From: Gammaproteobacteria bacterium
GTDB lineage: Bacteria > Pseudomonadota > Gammaproteobacteria > GCA-001735895
NCBI GenBank assembly: GCA_024225395.1
Contig: JAAEMR010000087.1
Span: 1 to 44,616 of the forward strand
DNA: 44,616 bases
Direction: 5' to 3'
Shown here: positions 37,142 through 44,616 of the stretch, piece after piece
Position numbering within the stretch: position 1 is the stretch's first letter
How the letters are laid out: the number at the start of each line of letters is the position of its first letter
Program-made: the position numbers and the translations under genes
Notes under the pieces: model-generated
What the model was told of the DNA's origin: nothing
What the model saw: the letters and a program-made list of their open reading frames with translations, nothing else
Databases searched by the model: none

Positions 37142-37202
37142 TAAAACTACCTATCATATTGACATCGACTTCTTGTTCCAATCAATATGATAGGTAGTTT
37201 TA
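37142..37202 (-). terminator. Perfect 21-bp inverted repeat, probable terminator of the three-kinase operon
   Basis: The arms at 37142-37162 and 37182-37202 are perfect reverse complements with a 19-nt loop, 38 nt beyond the stop at 37240. Each arm starts or ends with AAAA/TTTT, so the transcript on the minus strand would have a stem closing in UUUU. It could also be a small mobile or MITE-like element. Confidence 0.5.
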
Positions 37203-37239
37203 AATTATTATAATTTTAAAAAAAGGATATCACACACGC

Positions 37240-39396
37240 TTAAAGCATTTTTTCAATGAGTTCAACCAGGGCTTTCAATCTCACTGGTTTGCTCATGTAT
37301 TCATTCGCCCCTGCCTCAAGACATCTGTTCCTGTCCCCGGGCATGGCCAGAGCAGTCAGGGCAATAATAGGAATTTTCTTAAAACTTAACTCCTTTTTCA
37401 ATTCTCCATCCGCCTTACAGTTCCGAATGGTTTTTATGGCCTCTAACCCATTCATGCCCGGCATCTGAATATCCATGAGAATCAGATCAGGGGCATTCTC
37501 AATGGCTTGGGTGATCCCTGTCTTCCCATCACGGGCACAAAATACATCATAGGATTTTGATTCCAGATATTGGCCCAGGGTATCAATAACGGATTGATTA
37601 TCATCAACCAGGAGAATCTTTGTTCTGGAATCAACACCCTTGTTTTCTGAAGATTCAGGGAATCTGTCATCTCTTGTGGCGCTTTTATCACTTGTTATCG
37701 GAACAACATTGCCCACCAACGGCAATGCAACTGTTACCCGGGTGAATTTGCCCTTTTCGCTGTCAATGTGCACGCTGCCCTGGTGCAGTTCGGCCAGTTT
37801 ATGCACCAGAGATAATCCAAGCCCTGTACCCTCATGACTTCGGGCAAGGCCGCTGTCAAGTTGAACAAATGGTTTGAACAGCTTCTCCATATCCTCACGG
37901 GCAATTCCGATTCCTGTATCCCAGACCGTAAATTCAACTCGCTCACTGCGAGGCGGAAAGGAGACCGTAAGACCAATTTTTCCTCTTTCAGGTGTAAATT
38001 TAACAGCGTTGGTCAACAGATTCACAAGGATCTGCTTCAGCCTTACCATATCTGCTTTGATATACTTAGTTTGGTTGCCGATATCCAATGAAACGGTCTG
38101 ACTTTTTTTTTGAGCCGTCTGCTTTATCATCCTAAGGCTGGCCTGACAGATATCCTGGATACCAATCGAAGTCAGTGCCAGTTCCATCTTGCCGGAATTG
38201 ATTTTTGACAGATCAAGGATATCATTGATCAGGGTTAACAGGTGCAGTCCGCTCTCATTTATTGTTGTCAACGATTTCATCTGCTGGTTGTTAAGAGATC
38301 CATAGGTCTGTTCCAGAAGGGCTTCAGACATTCCCAGAACGGCTGTCAAAGGCGTTCGTAACTCATGGCTCATGCTGGCCAGGAACTCATCTTTCAAACG
38401 ATTGGCCAGGGTCAGTTCAGCATTGGCATTGCCAAGTGCAGTCGTTCGTTCTTGCACCAATTGTTTCAAGTGTTGCCTGTGGTTGTTCAACTCGGTAATA
38501 TCGTGAAAAACGGTCAGCTTTAAAAGCTCATTTTTTTTTCCGATAACAGGGGAATTTACCACATTATAATACCCCTTTTTAGTGAAGTTTTCTATTTCAT
38601 ATTCAATATGCTGCCCTGCCTTGACTTTATCAAATGTACACCAGGGACAGGGTTCACTTCTCTGGTATAACGTTTGATAACATACTTTATTTGCTGCCTC
38701 ACTACCAACTAATTCGATCATCTTGGGGTTCATGTAATGAATGCGATAGTCCTGGGAACAGATGTAGGCGGCATCCCTCATCGCCTCCAATATGCTCCGG
38801 TATTTCAACTCACTTTTTTTCAGCGCTTCTTCTGATTTTTTATGCTCAGTTATTTTCGCGGCCAGCAACCGATTGCTCTTTTCAAGTTCCCTTGTACGCT
38901 TCGTCACTTCCATCTCTAATTTTTTACGTTCCTGGAGAAGATCCTTTTGGGCCACCCTCAGTGCCTGTTCCGCTTTTTTTTGCGGTGTCAAATCGGTGTG
39001 AGCCCCAAGCATCCGGACAGGCTTTCCTGTTTTATCACGGATCGCCATACCCCGGCACCGTATCCATACGGTGGATCCATTTCCATGGAGATACCGAACA
39101 ACCTGATCATAGGGGTATGCCGGATCTGCGCAGTGTTGATTAAAATTATCAATGGCAACCTTTAGATCTTTGGGATGAATCAAATCCTGCCACTCAGATG
39201 ATAAATGTTTCCTTGTCTCGGCGTCATACCCGAGGGTTGTCCAGAAACGAGAACTCATCCACTCATTTTCCGGATTTTCCAGATCCCAGTACCAGATCCC
39301 ATCCAATGCACCGGTCTGCAGGAATTCAAAAATAGACAATTCGCTCTGGACAAGCTTGTCCAGTTCAGCCTTTAAATAATGACATTCAACACTCAC
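37240..39396 (-). CDS. Soluble hybrid histidine kinase (PAS-PAS-HisKA-ATPase-REC)
   Basis: A 718-residue protein with no membrane segment. PAS1 (about 30-150) contains GIWYWDL and LIHPKDL and ends in a PAC. PAS2 (about 190-310) contains two cysteine sites, KVCYQTL and EPCPWCTF, which suggest a metal- or redox-responsive PAS. The H-box is ASMSHELRTPLTAVLGMSEA, followed by ATPase motifs DTGIGIAREDM and GTGLGLSLVHK and a C-terminal receiver (LILMDIQMPGMNG, YMSKPVRL). Start GTG 39396 has AGAGG at proper spacing and leaves a 4-nt gap to the upstream gene; GTG 39417 would overlap it by 17 nt. Its kinase core is nearly the same as those of the next two genes. Confidence 0.87.
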   Translation of the reverse strand: MSVECHYLKAELDKLVQSELSIFEFLQTGALDGIWYWDLENPENEWMSSRFWTTLGYDAETRKHLSSEWQDLIHPKDLKVAIDNFNQHCADPAYPYDQVVRYLHGNGSTVWIRCRGMAIRDKTGKPVRMLGAHTDLTPQKKAEQALRVAQKDLLQERKKLEMEVTKRTRELEKSNRLLAAKITEHKKSEEALKKSELKYRSILEAMRDAAYICSQDYRIHYMNPKMIELVGSEAANKVCYQTLYQRSEPCPWCTFDKVKAGQHIEYEIENFTKKGYYNVVNSPVIGKKNELLKLTVFHDITELNNHRQHLKQLVQERTTALGNANAELTLANRLKDEFLASMSHELRTPLTAVLGMSEALLEQTYGSLNNQQMKSLTTINESGLHLLTLINDILDLSKINSGKMELALTSIGIQDICQASLRMIKQTAQKKSQTVSLDIGNQTKYIKADMVRLKQILVNLLTNAVKFTPERGKIGLTVSFPPRSERVEFTVWDTGIGIAREDMEKLFKPFVQLDSGLARSHEGTGLGLSLVHKLAELHQGSVHIDSEKGKFTRVTVALPLVGNVVPITSDKSATRDDRFPESSENKGVDSRTKILLVDDNQSVIDTLGQYLESKSYDVFCARDGKTGITQAIENAPDLILMDIQMPGMNGLEAIKTIRNCKADGELKKELSFKKIPIIALTALAMPGDRNRCLEAGANEYMSKPVRLKALVELIEKML

Positions 39397-39400
39397 GGAA

Positions 39401-41992
39401 TTACCTCTTTGGCTCACAAGACCTGTCTAACAGCCTTTTAATTGTTTTTATCATCAGCTTTAACCCCACCGGCTTGCTGAGATATTCGTTTCCTCCGGCT
39501 TCAATGCAGATTTCCCTGTCACCGGCCATGGCCAGTGCGGTCAATGCAATGATTGGGGTTTTACGGATTTTTGATGCAATGTCCGGATTTTCTTTATCTT
39601 GCCAGTTCCGGATATTTTTTATGGCTTCCAAACCATCCATACCTGGCATCTGGATATCCATGAGAATCAGATCAGGGCGATACTCAGCAGCCAGGGTAAT
39701 CGCGGTATAACCGTCATGACCCACGAGACAATCATAGGCTTTTGCTTTTAGATAATTAGCCAAAGTCTTAACAACTGATTGATTATCATCTATCAAGAGG
39801 ATTTTTGCCTTGTTTGTACTGACAGCCTTTTCGTTTGCCCCATCAGCCAGGTCTGTCATTGGCGGATCGATTTTTTCATTGCTCATCAGCTCAATTTCTC
39901 TGTCCCATGGCAGCGCCACAGTCACCCGGGTGAATTTGTCTTTTTCTGAATCAACCCTAACACTGCCCTTGTGAAGCTCGACTAATTTCTGAACCAGTGA
40001 TAATCCCAGCCCTGTGCCTTCATGGCTCCGTGAAAGTCTGCCATCAAGCTGGACAAAGGGTTGGAACAGCTTGACCATCTCCTCTTTGGCAATGCCGATC
40101 CCGGTATCCCAGACCGTGAACTCAACCCGGTCCTCATCCGGCATAAGGGCGACTTCCAAACCGATTTTTCCATTTTCAGGTGTAAATTTTACAGCGTTGA
40201 TCAATAGATTTACAAGGATCTGCTTCAGTCTTAGCATATCTGCTATGATATACTCAGTTTGACTGTCCATATCCAGGAAAACGGTCTGGCTCTTTTTTAA
40301 AGCCGACTGCTTTATCATCTGAAGGCTGGCCCTGCACAAATCTTTGATGGAAACCTGGCCCAGCTCCAGCACCATTTTACCGGCACTGATTTTTGAAAGA
40401 TCAAGTATGTCATTGATCAGGCTTAACAGATGCTGACCGCTCTTTTTTATCGTTTCCAAAGATTTATTCTGCTGGTTGTTAAAAGAGCCATAGGCCTGTT
40501 CGAGAAGTGCTTCCGACATCCCAAGAATAGCTGTCAAGGGCGTTCGCAACTCATGGCTCATACTGGCCAGAAACTCATCTTTCAGGCAATTGGCCTGAAT
40601 CAACTCAGTATTGGCTCGACTCAATTCGCTTGTCCGTTCTGAAACAAGTGATTGCAGGTTTTTTTTATAATCGTTCAACTCTTTTACCGTGGATGTCATT
40701 TCCGCTTCAAGTTTCTTGCGGGTAGTGATATCGATCAAAAAACCGGTCAGGTATTTCACATTATCATCTGATGAAAAAACAGCACTGCCTTTTTCGTACA
40801 CCCAGCAAATATTTCCGTTTCTATGGTGGACCCTGTATTCCAGTTCCCATGATTTTTTTAACTTGACAGCTTTATCAACAGTGGCTGCGACAAAATACGT
40901 ATCATCTTTATGAATGATGCTTTCATATGTAAGGTACTTGTTTGTAAATTCCTGTGACGGATATCCGGTTATCTGATCGATATGGGGGCTTAAGTAATGC
41001 ATGGTCCGATCCTGATCCAGTTCACACTGGTAGGTCGCGCAGTGAATATTGAATAAAATGAGTTCAAATTGTTCCTTACTGCTGGCAAGATCATCCTGGG
41101 CCAGTTTTCTGTCTTCGATTTCCTTTAAAAGATCACGGGTTCGCTCCCTGACTGTATCTTCCAGATTATCATGGGCCTTTTGCAGGTTTACCTGCGCCTG
41201 GATTCGTTCTTTCATGTTTTTTTTCAACTTAAAGGTTGCCAATGATATACCGGCAACTCCCATGATCCAGAGTAAAATCAGCTGGAAAAAATGACGGTTA
41301 AAATCCATTCTTTTATTTTTATAATACAACTTCATTGGGATGGAAACACTGACACCTCCACGAACATCCCCAACCTTATATCCTTGATCGAAGTGACACT
41401 TCAAACAGCTTTTTTGCACTTCCATGGGGCGCATGAACCGAAGAAATGGTCTGCCGCCGATATCCTCGAATGAAACCGCTTCCTTATCCCCCTTTTCAAA
41501 ACCGACCAGCGCTGAACGTTCCCATTCGTCAGGGGCGGTCTCTTCTCTGAAATATTTAAGACTGGTGATATGGCTGTGAACCCCAAATAACTCCTGGTAT
41601 TCATCCATCATCTGCCTGAGCATATATGCCGGATTCATCAATGTCAGTACCTTTCCGGAAGCTGTAACAATATCCCTTTCAGGAATGTGATCAAGATATG
41701 GATTCGGTGGGGTTCTGGAGTTTGCAGGCACGTAAATCCCCCCATGTTTGGCAGACCAGAAGCGAAAGGCCTGATCCTTATTAAAGTTGGTCATGGCCTC
41801 TGCCTTTGCCCTCTCATTGTAGGTTCGATCAAGATAAATAAAATTCAAACAAAGCATGCAGAGTATAAGAATTGTCCATACAATAATTAATATCCAGAAA
41901 TAACTGATCATCTGCTTCAAGTCAGACCGACCATATTTGTCAGCAGTGCCGGTTTCGTCAGGATTTTTGGATAAAATATTTTGTTTAGACAC
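39401..41992 (-). CDS. Membrane hybrid kinase with c-type haem (CXXCH) periplasmic sensor
   Basis: An 863-residue protein. TM1 is at about residues 28-55. The periplasmic domain (about 56-232) belongs to the DUF3365/Tll0287-like type and carries CLKCH at 196-200, a classic covalent haem c motif, in SCLKCHFDQGYKVGDVRGG. TM2 is at about 236-256. A PAS domain (about 305-425), the H-box SHELRTPLTAILGMSEA, an ATPase (DTGIGIAKEEM, GTGLGLSLVQK) and a receiver (LILMDIQMPGMDG, YLSKPVGL) follow. It would sense redox state, oxygen or NO through haem at the outer face of the membrane. GTG 41992 has GAGG eight bases upstream; GTG 42001 is an alternative. It begins 29 nt after the previous stop, within an operon. 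Confidence 0.88.
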   Translation of the reverse strand: MSKQNILSKNPDETGTADKYGRSDLKQMISYFWILIIVWTILILCMLCLNFIYLDRTYNERAKAEAMTNFNKDQAFRFWSAKHGGIYVPANSRTPPNPYLDHIPERDIVTASGKVLTLMNPAYMLRQMMDEYQELFGVHSHITSLKYFREETAPDEWERSALVGFEKGDKEAVSFEDIGGRPFLRFMRPMEVQKSCLKCHFDQGYKVGDVRGGVSVSIPMKLYYKNKRMDFNRHFFQLILLWIMGVAGISLATFKLKKNMKERIQAQVNLQKAHDNLEDTVRERTRDLLKEIEDRKLAQDDLASSKEQFELILFNIHCATYQCELDQDRTMHYLSPHIDQITGYPSQEFTNKYLTYESIIHKDDTYFVAATVDKAVKLKKSWELEYRVHHRNGNICWVYEKGSAVFSSDDNVKYLTGFLIDITTRKKLEAEMTSTVKELNDYKKNLQSLVSERTSELSRANTELIQANCLKDEFLASMSHELRTPLTAILGMSEALLEQAYGSFNNQQNKSLETIKKSGQHLLSLINDILDLSKISAGKMVLELGQVSIKDLCRASLQMIKQSALKKSQTVFLDMDSQTEYIIADMLRLKQILVNLLINAVKFTPENGKIGLEVALMPDEDRVEFTVWDTGIGIAKEEMVKLFQPFVQLDGRLSRSHEGTGLGLSLVQKLVELHKGSVRVDSEKDKFTRVTVALPWDREIELMSNEKIDPPMTDLADGANEKAVSTNKAKILLIDDNQSVVKTLANYLKAKAYDCLVGHDGYTAITLAAEYRPDLILMDIQMPGMDGLEAIKNIRNWQDKENPDIASKIRKTPIIALTALAMAGDREICIEAGGNEYLSKPVGLKLMIKTIKRLLDRSCEPKR

Positions 41993-42021
41993 TTGACGCA
42001 CCTCGCTTATAATTTATCTGA

Positions 42022-44616
42022 TTAGCCTTCTGTTACAGTGGCTTTTTTGGCTTCGATACCGCTGTCCAATGGCAATGTCACAGTGACCCGTGTAAATTTT
42101 TGTTTTTCGCTGTCAATATCCACCCAGCCTCCATGCAACTCAGCCAGTTTCTGCACCAGAGACAACCCAAGTCCTGTGCCCTCGTGTTTACGGGCATAGC
42201 TGCCGTCGACCTGGACAAAGGGCGTAAACAGCTTGTCCATATCTTTCCCGGCAATACCGATTCCCGTATCCCACACCGTGAATTCAACCCGGTTGCCATT
42301 CTGTCCAACGGTAACATCAATGCCGAGTTTTCCGTCTTCAGGTGTAAACTTGACCGAGTTGGTCAAAAGATTTACAAGGATCTGTTTTAACCGCATCATA
42401 TCGGCGGTGATGAGATCTTTTTTACTGTCAATATTTAATGAGACGGTCTGGTTCTTTTTATATGCGGCCTGTTTGACCATCTGCAGGCTGGCCTGGCAGG
42501 CCGCATCAATAGAGACCGTACCCAGTTCCAGTTCCAGTTTACCGGCATTAATCTTTGAAAGATCCAGAATATCATTGATCAGTTCCAAAAGATATTGGCC
42601 GCTGCTTTCAATGGTTTGCAGTGATTTTTCCTGTAAATCGTTAAGGGGGCCGTAGACCTTTTCAAGCAAAGCTTCCGTCATCCCCAGTACTGCTGTCAAA
42701 GGCGTTCTCAGCTCATGACTCATATTGGCCAGAAACTCATCCTTCAACCGGTTGGCACATGTCAATTCAATATTGGCAGCATTCAAATCCTTTGTACGGC
42801 AGGTAACCTGCTTCTCAAGATTTTTCCTGTGTTCAATCAATTCTGAGATATCCCGGATAATGCCGACTATAAATTGCTCTCTCTGGTCATTTATGTACAA
42901 TGTTTTTTTAGTGGAAATGGTACGCGTCAACCCTCGGACATCGGTGAAACTTTCTGTGTTAGTGTTTGTCTGTTGGTTGCTGAACACTTCATTATCTTTT
43001 TTCCAAAATACATGAGCCTCTAATTCTGGAAAAACATCGTAGTCACTTTTCCCTATGAGTGCATCCTGGGATATACCTAAAAAATTGCAAAAAGACTCAT
43101 TTACCAGTACCCACTGATGTTGTTGATTTTTGACAAAAATTGGGTCAGCAATGCTATCAATAATCTTGTGAAGAAAGTGCTGTGTTTCAATCAGGTCTGC
43201 CCGGGATTGCTCCAGCATCTCCTCGGTCTGTTTTCGAGCAGTGATATCATGATAATTGCCAAGAATACCGCAAATATCCGGGTCATCAAGTAAATTTATC
43301 CCTGTGAATTCGACCCAGCTATAACGGCCATTCTTACACCTGTAACGGTATTCAATGGTTAAAGGTTTACCGGAGTCAGCCATCATTTGATTCAACAACT
43401 GCTGTACAGCGTTTAAATCATCGGGGTGGATATTCTCCCAGGTACTGGTATCAACAACATCTTCAGGTTTCCACCCAAATAACTTTTCAATACTCGGGCT
43501 TTTGTACCTGTTGATTCCACCCTGATCTATGATGACAATCACGTCATTTATACCGGCAATCATTTTGCTGTGTTTTAGATTGCGTTGGCTCAAGGCATTT
43601 TCCGTTTTACGAAGTTTTAGTGTATTCCAAATCAGGAATATTACCGTGGCTGCCAAAAAGAAAATAATAGCACAGGTGATAAGAATTTCCAGCTGATATT
43701 TTTCCAAATGAGAAAAGGGCAGATTTATTATTTTGCTTTCCTTTGGAAGGGATGATTCCGGGATATTGAACCGCTTTAATTGTGTATAATTAAATTGAAT
43801 TTGGTTTACTTCCCTTCTGGCCACTGGTAAAATGCTCGGATCTGTTCCATTAAGAATCTGTTTGCCCATCATGGCCATGGCTTGCCCCTGATTGTAACCG
43901 CTGATGACCTCACCGCCCGTTACACCAGTGCCGATATTAAACTCATAGAGACAGTAAACCGGCACGCGACTTGCCTCTGAAACCATGGCCCCGATCTTTT
44001 CAAATGTAAAATACGTCCCTTCTTTATCAGCATAGTACACACCCAGTAATACAATACTCTTTTCATGGAGATTGCTGATGGTGCTTTTAAGTTCAGCCAA
44101 TGCCAGATTGGGTGCATATGTAATTTGTATTTTTTTTTTCAGATCACCTAAAGCTTTTTGTATATCTCTTTGGATTGCACGACCTGTCTCCAGGTAATCA
44201 TTGACAATGAAAATTTCTCTGGTGCCGGGGTGAAGCGTTAACGCTATTTCAACGGTTTTGCGTATGGAGGGTATCTCTGCAACCCCTGTAAAACTGTCAA
44301 TATCTTTTATGAGCCCGGCCTTGAAATTGTTAACCCCACAGAAAACTACCGGAGTGCCCGGAAAAACCTTGTCCCTGTTTTTCCCCAAAAAATTAAACGC
44401 ATGATTATCAGAGGACATGATTAATGACAAACCCTTGCCTGCGTATTTGTATTTTAAAAATTTCTTATATAAATTAAAATATTCCGGAGAATAAAACTCC
44501 TTGGAATCCATATTTTCAACATGGAGGATTATATTATTATCACCAGGGGAAAGAACATCTTCCACAGCTGCCTGTATATTTTTTACCCATGTCATCCGCT
44601 GGTTATAAGAATGCAA
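42022..44616 (-). CDS. Membrane sensor kinase with periplasmic ABC-type binding-protein sensor (5' end outside window)
   Basis: The gene runs off the right edge; the 864 visible codons lack the signal peptide, since the visible part begins at an LHSYNQRMTW motif typical just after it. The sensor (about 1-295) resembles the sugar/TrpX-type ABC substrate-binding fold (VFPGTPVVFCGVNN, GTREIFIVND). A transmembrane helix is at about 310-333. Two PAS domains follow (IDQGGINRYKSPSIEKLFGW and IADPIFVKNQQHQWVLVNE), then H-box SHELRTPLTAVLGMTEA and ATPase motifs DTGIGIAGKDM and GTGLGLSLVQK. There is no receiver, unlike its two downstream paralogues. It leads the visible part of the three-gene operon and may sense a small solute directly with its fused binding domain. 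Confidence 0.87.
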   Translation of the reverse strand: MHSYNQRMTWVKNIQAAVEDVLSPGDNNIILHVENMDSKEFYSPEYFNLYKKFLKYKYAGKGLSLIMSSDNHAFNFLGKNRDKVFPGTPVVFCGVNNFKAGLIKDIDSFTGVAEIPSIRKTVEIALTLHPGTREIFIVNDYLETGRAIQRDIQKALGDLKKKIQITYAPNLALAELKSTISNLHEKSIVLLGVYYADKEGTYFTFEKIGAMVSEASRVPVYCLYEFNIGTGVTGGEVISGYNQGQAMAMMGKQILNGTDPSILPVARREVNQIQFNYTQLKRFNIPESSLPKESKIINLPFSHLEKYQLEILITCAIIFFLAATVIFLIWNTLKLRKTENALSQRNLKHSKMIAGINDVIVIIDQGGINRYKSPSIEKLFGWKPEDVVDTSTWENIHPDDLNAVQQLLNQMMADSGKPLTIEYRYRCKNGRYSWVEFTGINLLDDPDICGILGNYHDITARKQTEEMLEQSRADLIETQHFLHKIIDSIADPIFVKNQQHQWVLVNESFCNFLGISQDALIGKSDYDVFPELEAHVFWKKDNEVFSNQQTNTNTESFTDVRGLTRTISTKKTLYINDQREQFIVGIIRDISELIEHRKNLEKQVTCRTKDLNAANIELTCANRLKDEFLANMSHELRTPLTAVLGMTEALLEKVYGPLNDLQEKSLQTIESSGQYLLELINDILDLSKINAGKLELELGTVSIDAACQASLQMVKQAAYKKNQTVSLNIDSKKDLITADMMRLKQILVNLLTNSVKFTPEDGKLGIDVTVGQNGNRVEFTVWDTGIGIAGKDMDKLFTPFVQVDGSYARKHEGTGLGLSLVQKLAELHGGWVDIDSEKQKFTRVTVTLPLDSGIEAKKATVTEG

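Larger units (their letters stand above)
36744..37239. other. Intergenic region with a repeat copy, a G-tract and inverted repeats
   Basis: This 496-nt gap between the kinase start at 36743 and the stop at 37240 holds no gene. It contains repeat copy B (36848-37027), a near-uninterrupted G-tract at 37062-37075 (five G, one A, eight G), a palindrome TGTCAC-AGC-GTGACA at 37109-37123, and the large hairpin at 37142-37202. Confidence 0.6.

Noticed and set aside
38634-39143. Long plus-strand frame (169 codons) inside the PAS-PAS hybrid kinase gene
   Set aside because: It is the antisense of a clearly coding PAS region, with no start signal and a shadow-like composition.
1-44616. CRISPR array, rRNA or intact transposon
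   Set aside because: No regularly spaced repeats, rRNA-like sequence or full transposase gene were seen; only the short IS3-like remnant at the left end.

Overview
The window is 44.6 kb of AT-rich bacterial DNA with almost nothing but signal-transduction genes. It looks like a member of the Desulfobacterota, probably a Desulfobacterales sulfate reducer. This rests on the style of the proteins: receivers ending in 'KPW', kinases with an 'LHNIGN' H-box, REC-FapA fusions and a c-type-haem sensor kinase. No marker gene is present, so the assignment is inference. I count 12 histidine kinases with an ATPase domain, one receiver-DHp protein without an ATPase, and about 20 receiver domains. Two of those receivers have lost the phospho-acceptor Asp and one is broken by a stop codon. 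Against this there is one DNA-binding response regulator, an NtrC-type sigma-54 activator.

Layout. 1-585: an eroded end with a probable IS3-type remnant and small inverted repeats. 586-2317 (+): a chemotaxis receptor gene split by a 13-bp tandem duplication. 2320-2504 (-): a relic of a membrane-bound GGDEF protein. 2666-7174 (-): two membrane sensor kinases of the LHNIGN class. 7398-8594 (-): a REC-kinase. 8699-14853 (-): a tightly packed six-gene phosphorelay operon (REC-DHp, two REC-kinases, REC, REC-HD-GYP-REC, REC-unknown) behind a near-perfect sigma-54 promoter. 15232-18841 (-): a REC/coiled-coil protein followed by a REC-FapA fusion, again behind a sigma-54-type promoter. 19185-20777 (+): a MerR-like/SLOG fusion plus a membrane protein. 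20790-21656 (-): an HDOD protein. 22116-23477 (-): the NtrC-type regulator. 23643-26814 (-): a second, paralogous REC/coiled-coil plus REC-FapA pair with its own sigma-54-type promoter. 27104-30165 (-): a periplasmic binding protein and sensor kinase pair. 30419-32223 (-): a REC-kinase preceded by a nonsense-mutated receiver. 32436-36743 (-): a REC-LHNIGN kinase and a large REC-REC-HPt hybrid kinase. 37240-44616 (-): three paralogous sensor kinases, the last cut by the window edge.

How it may work together (inference). Membrane kinases would sense periplasmic ligands, haem redox state or small molecules. Soluble REC-kinases and stand-alone receivers would form branched phosphorelays. Visible outputs are c-di-GMP hydrolysis (HD-GYP), polymer-forming FapA-type proteins under receiver control, an HDOD protein and sigma-54 transcription. 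Three operons led by 'KPW' receivers share -24/-12 promoters, and a sigma-54 activator lies between two of them, which suggests a local regulon. The two REC-FapA operons are a duplicated module in which opposite partners have lost the phospho-acceptor residue. That reciprocal specialisation, with the shared promoters, is the best candidate here for an undescribed system.
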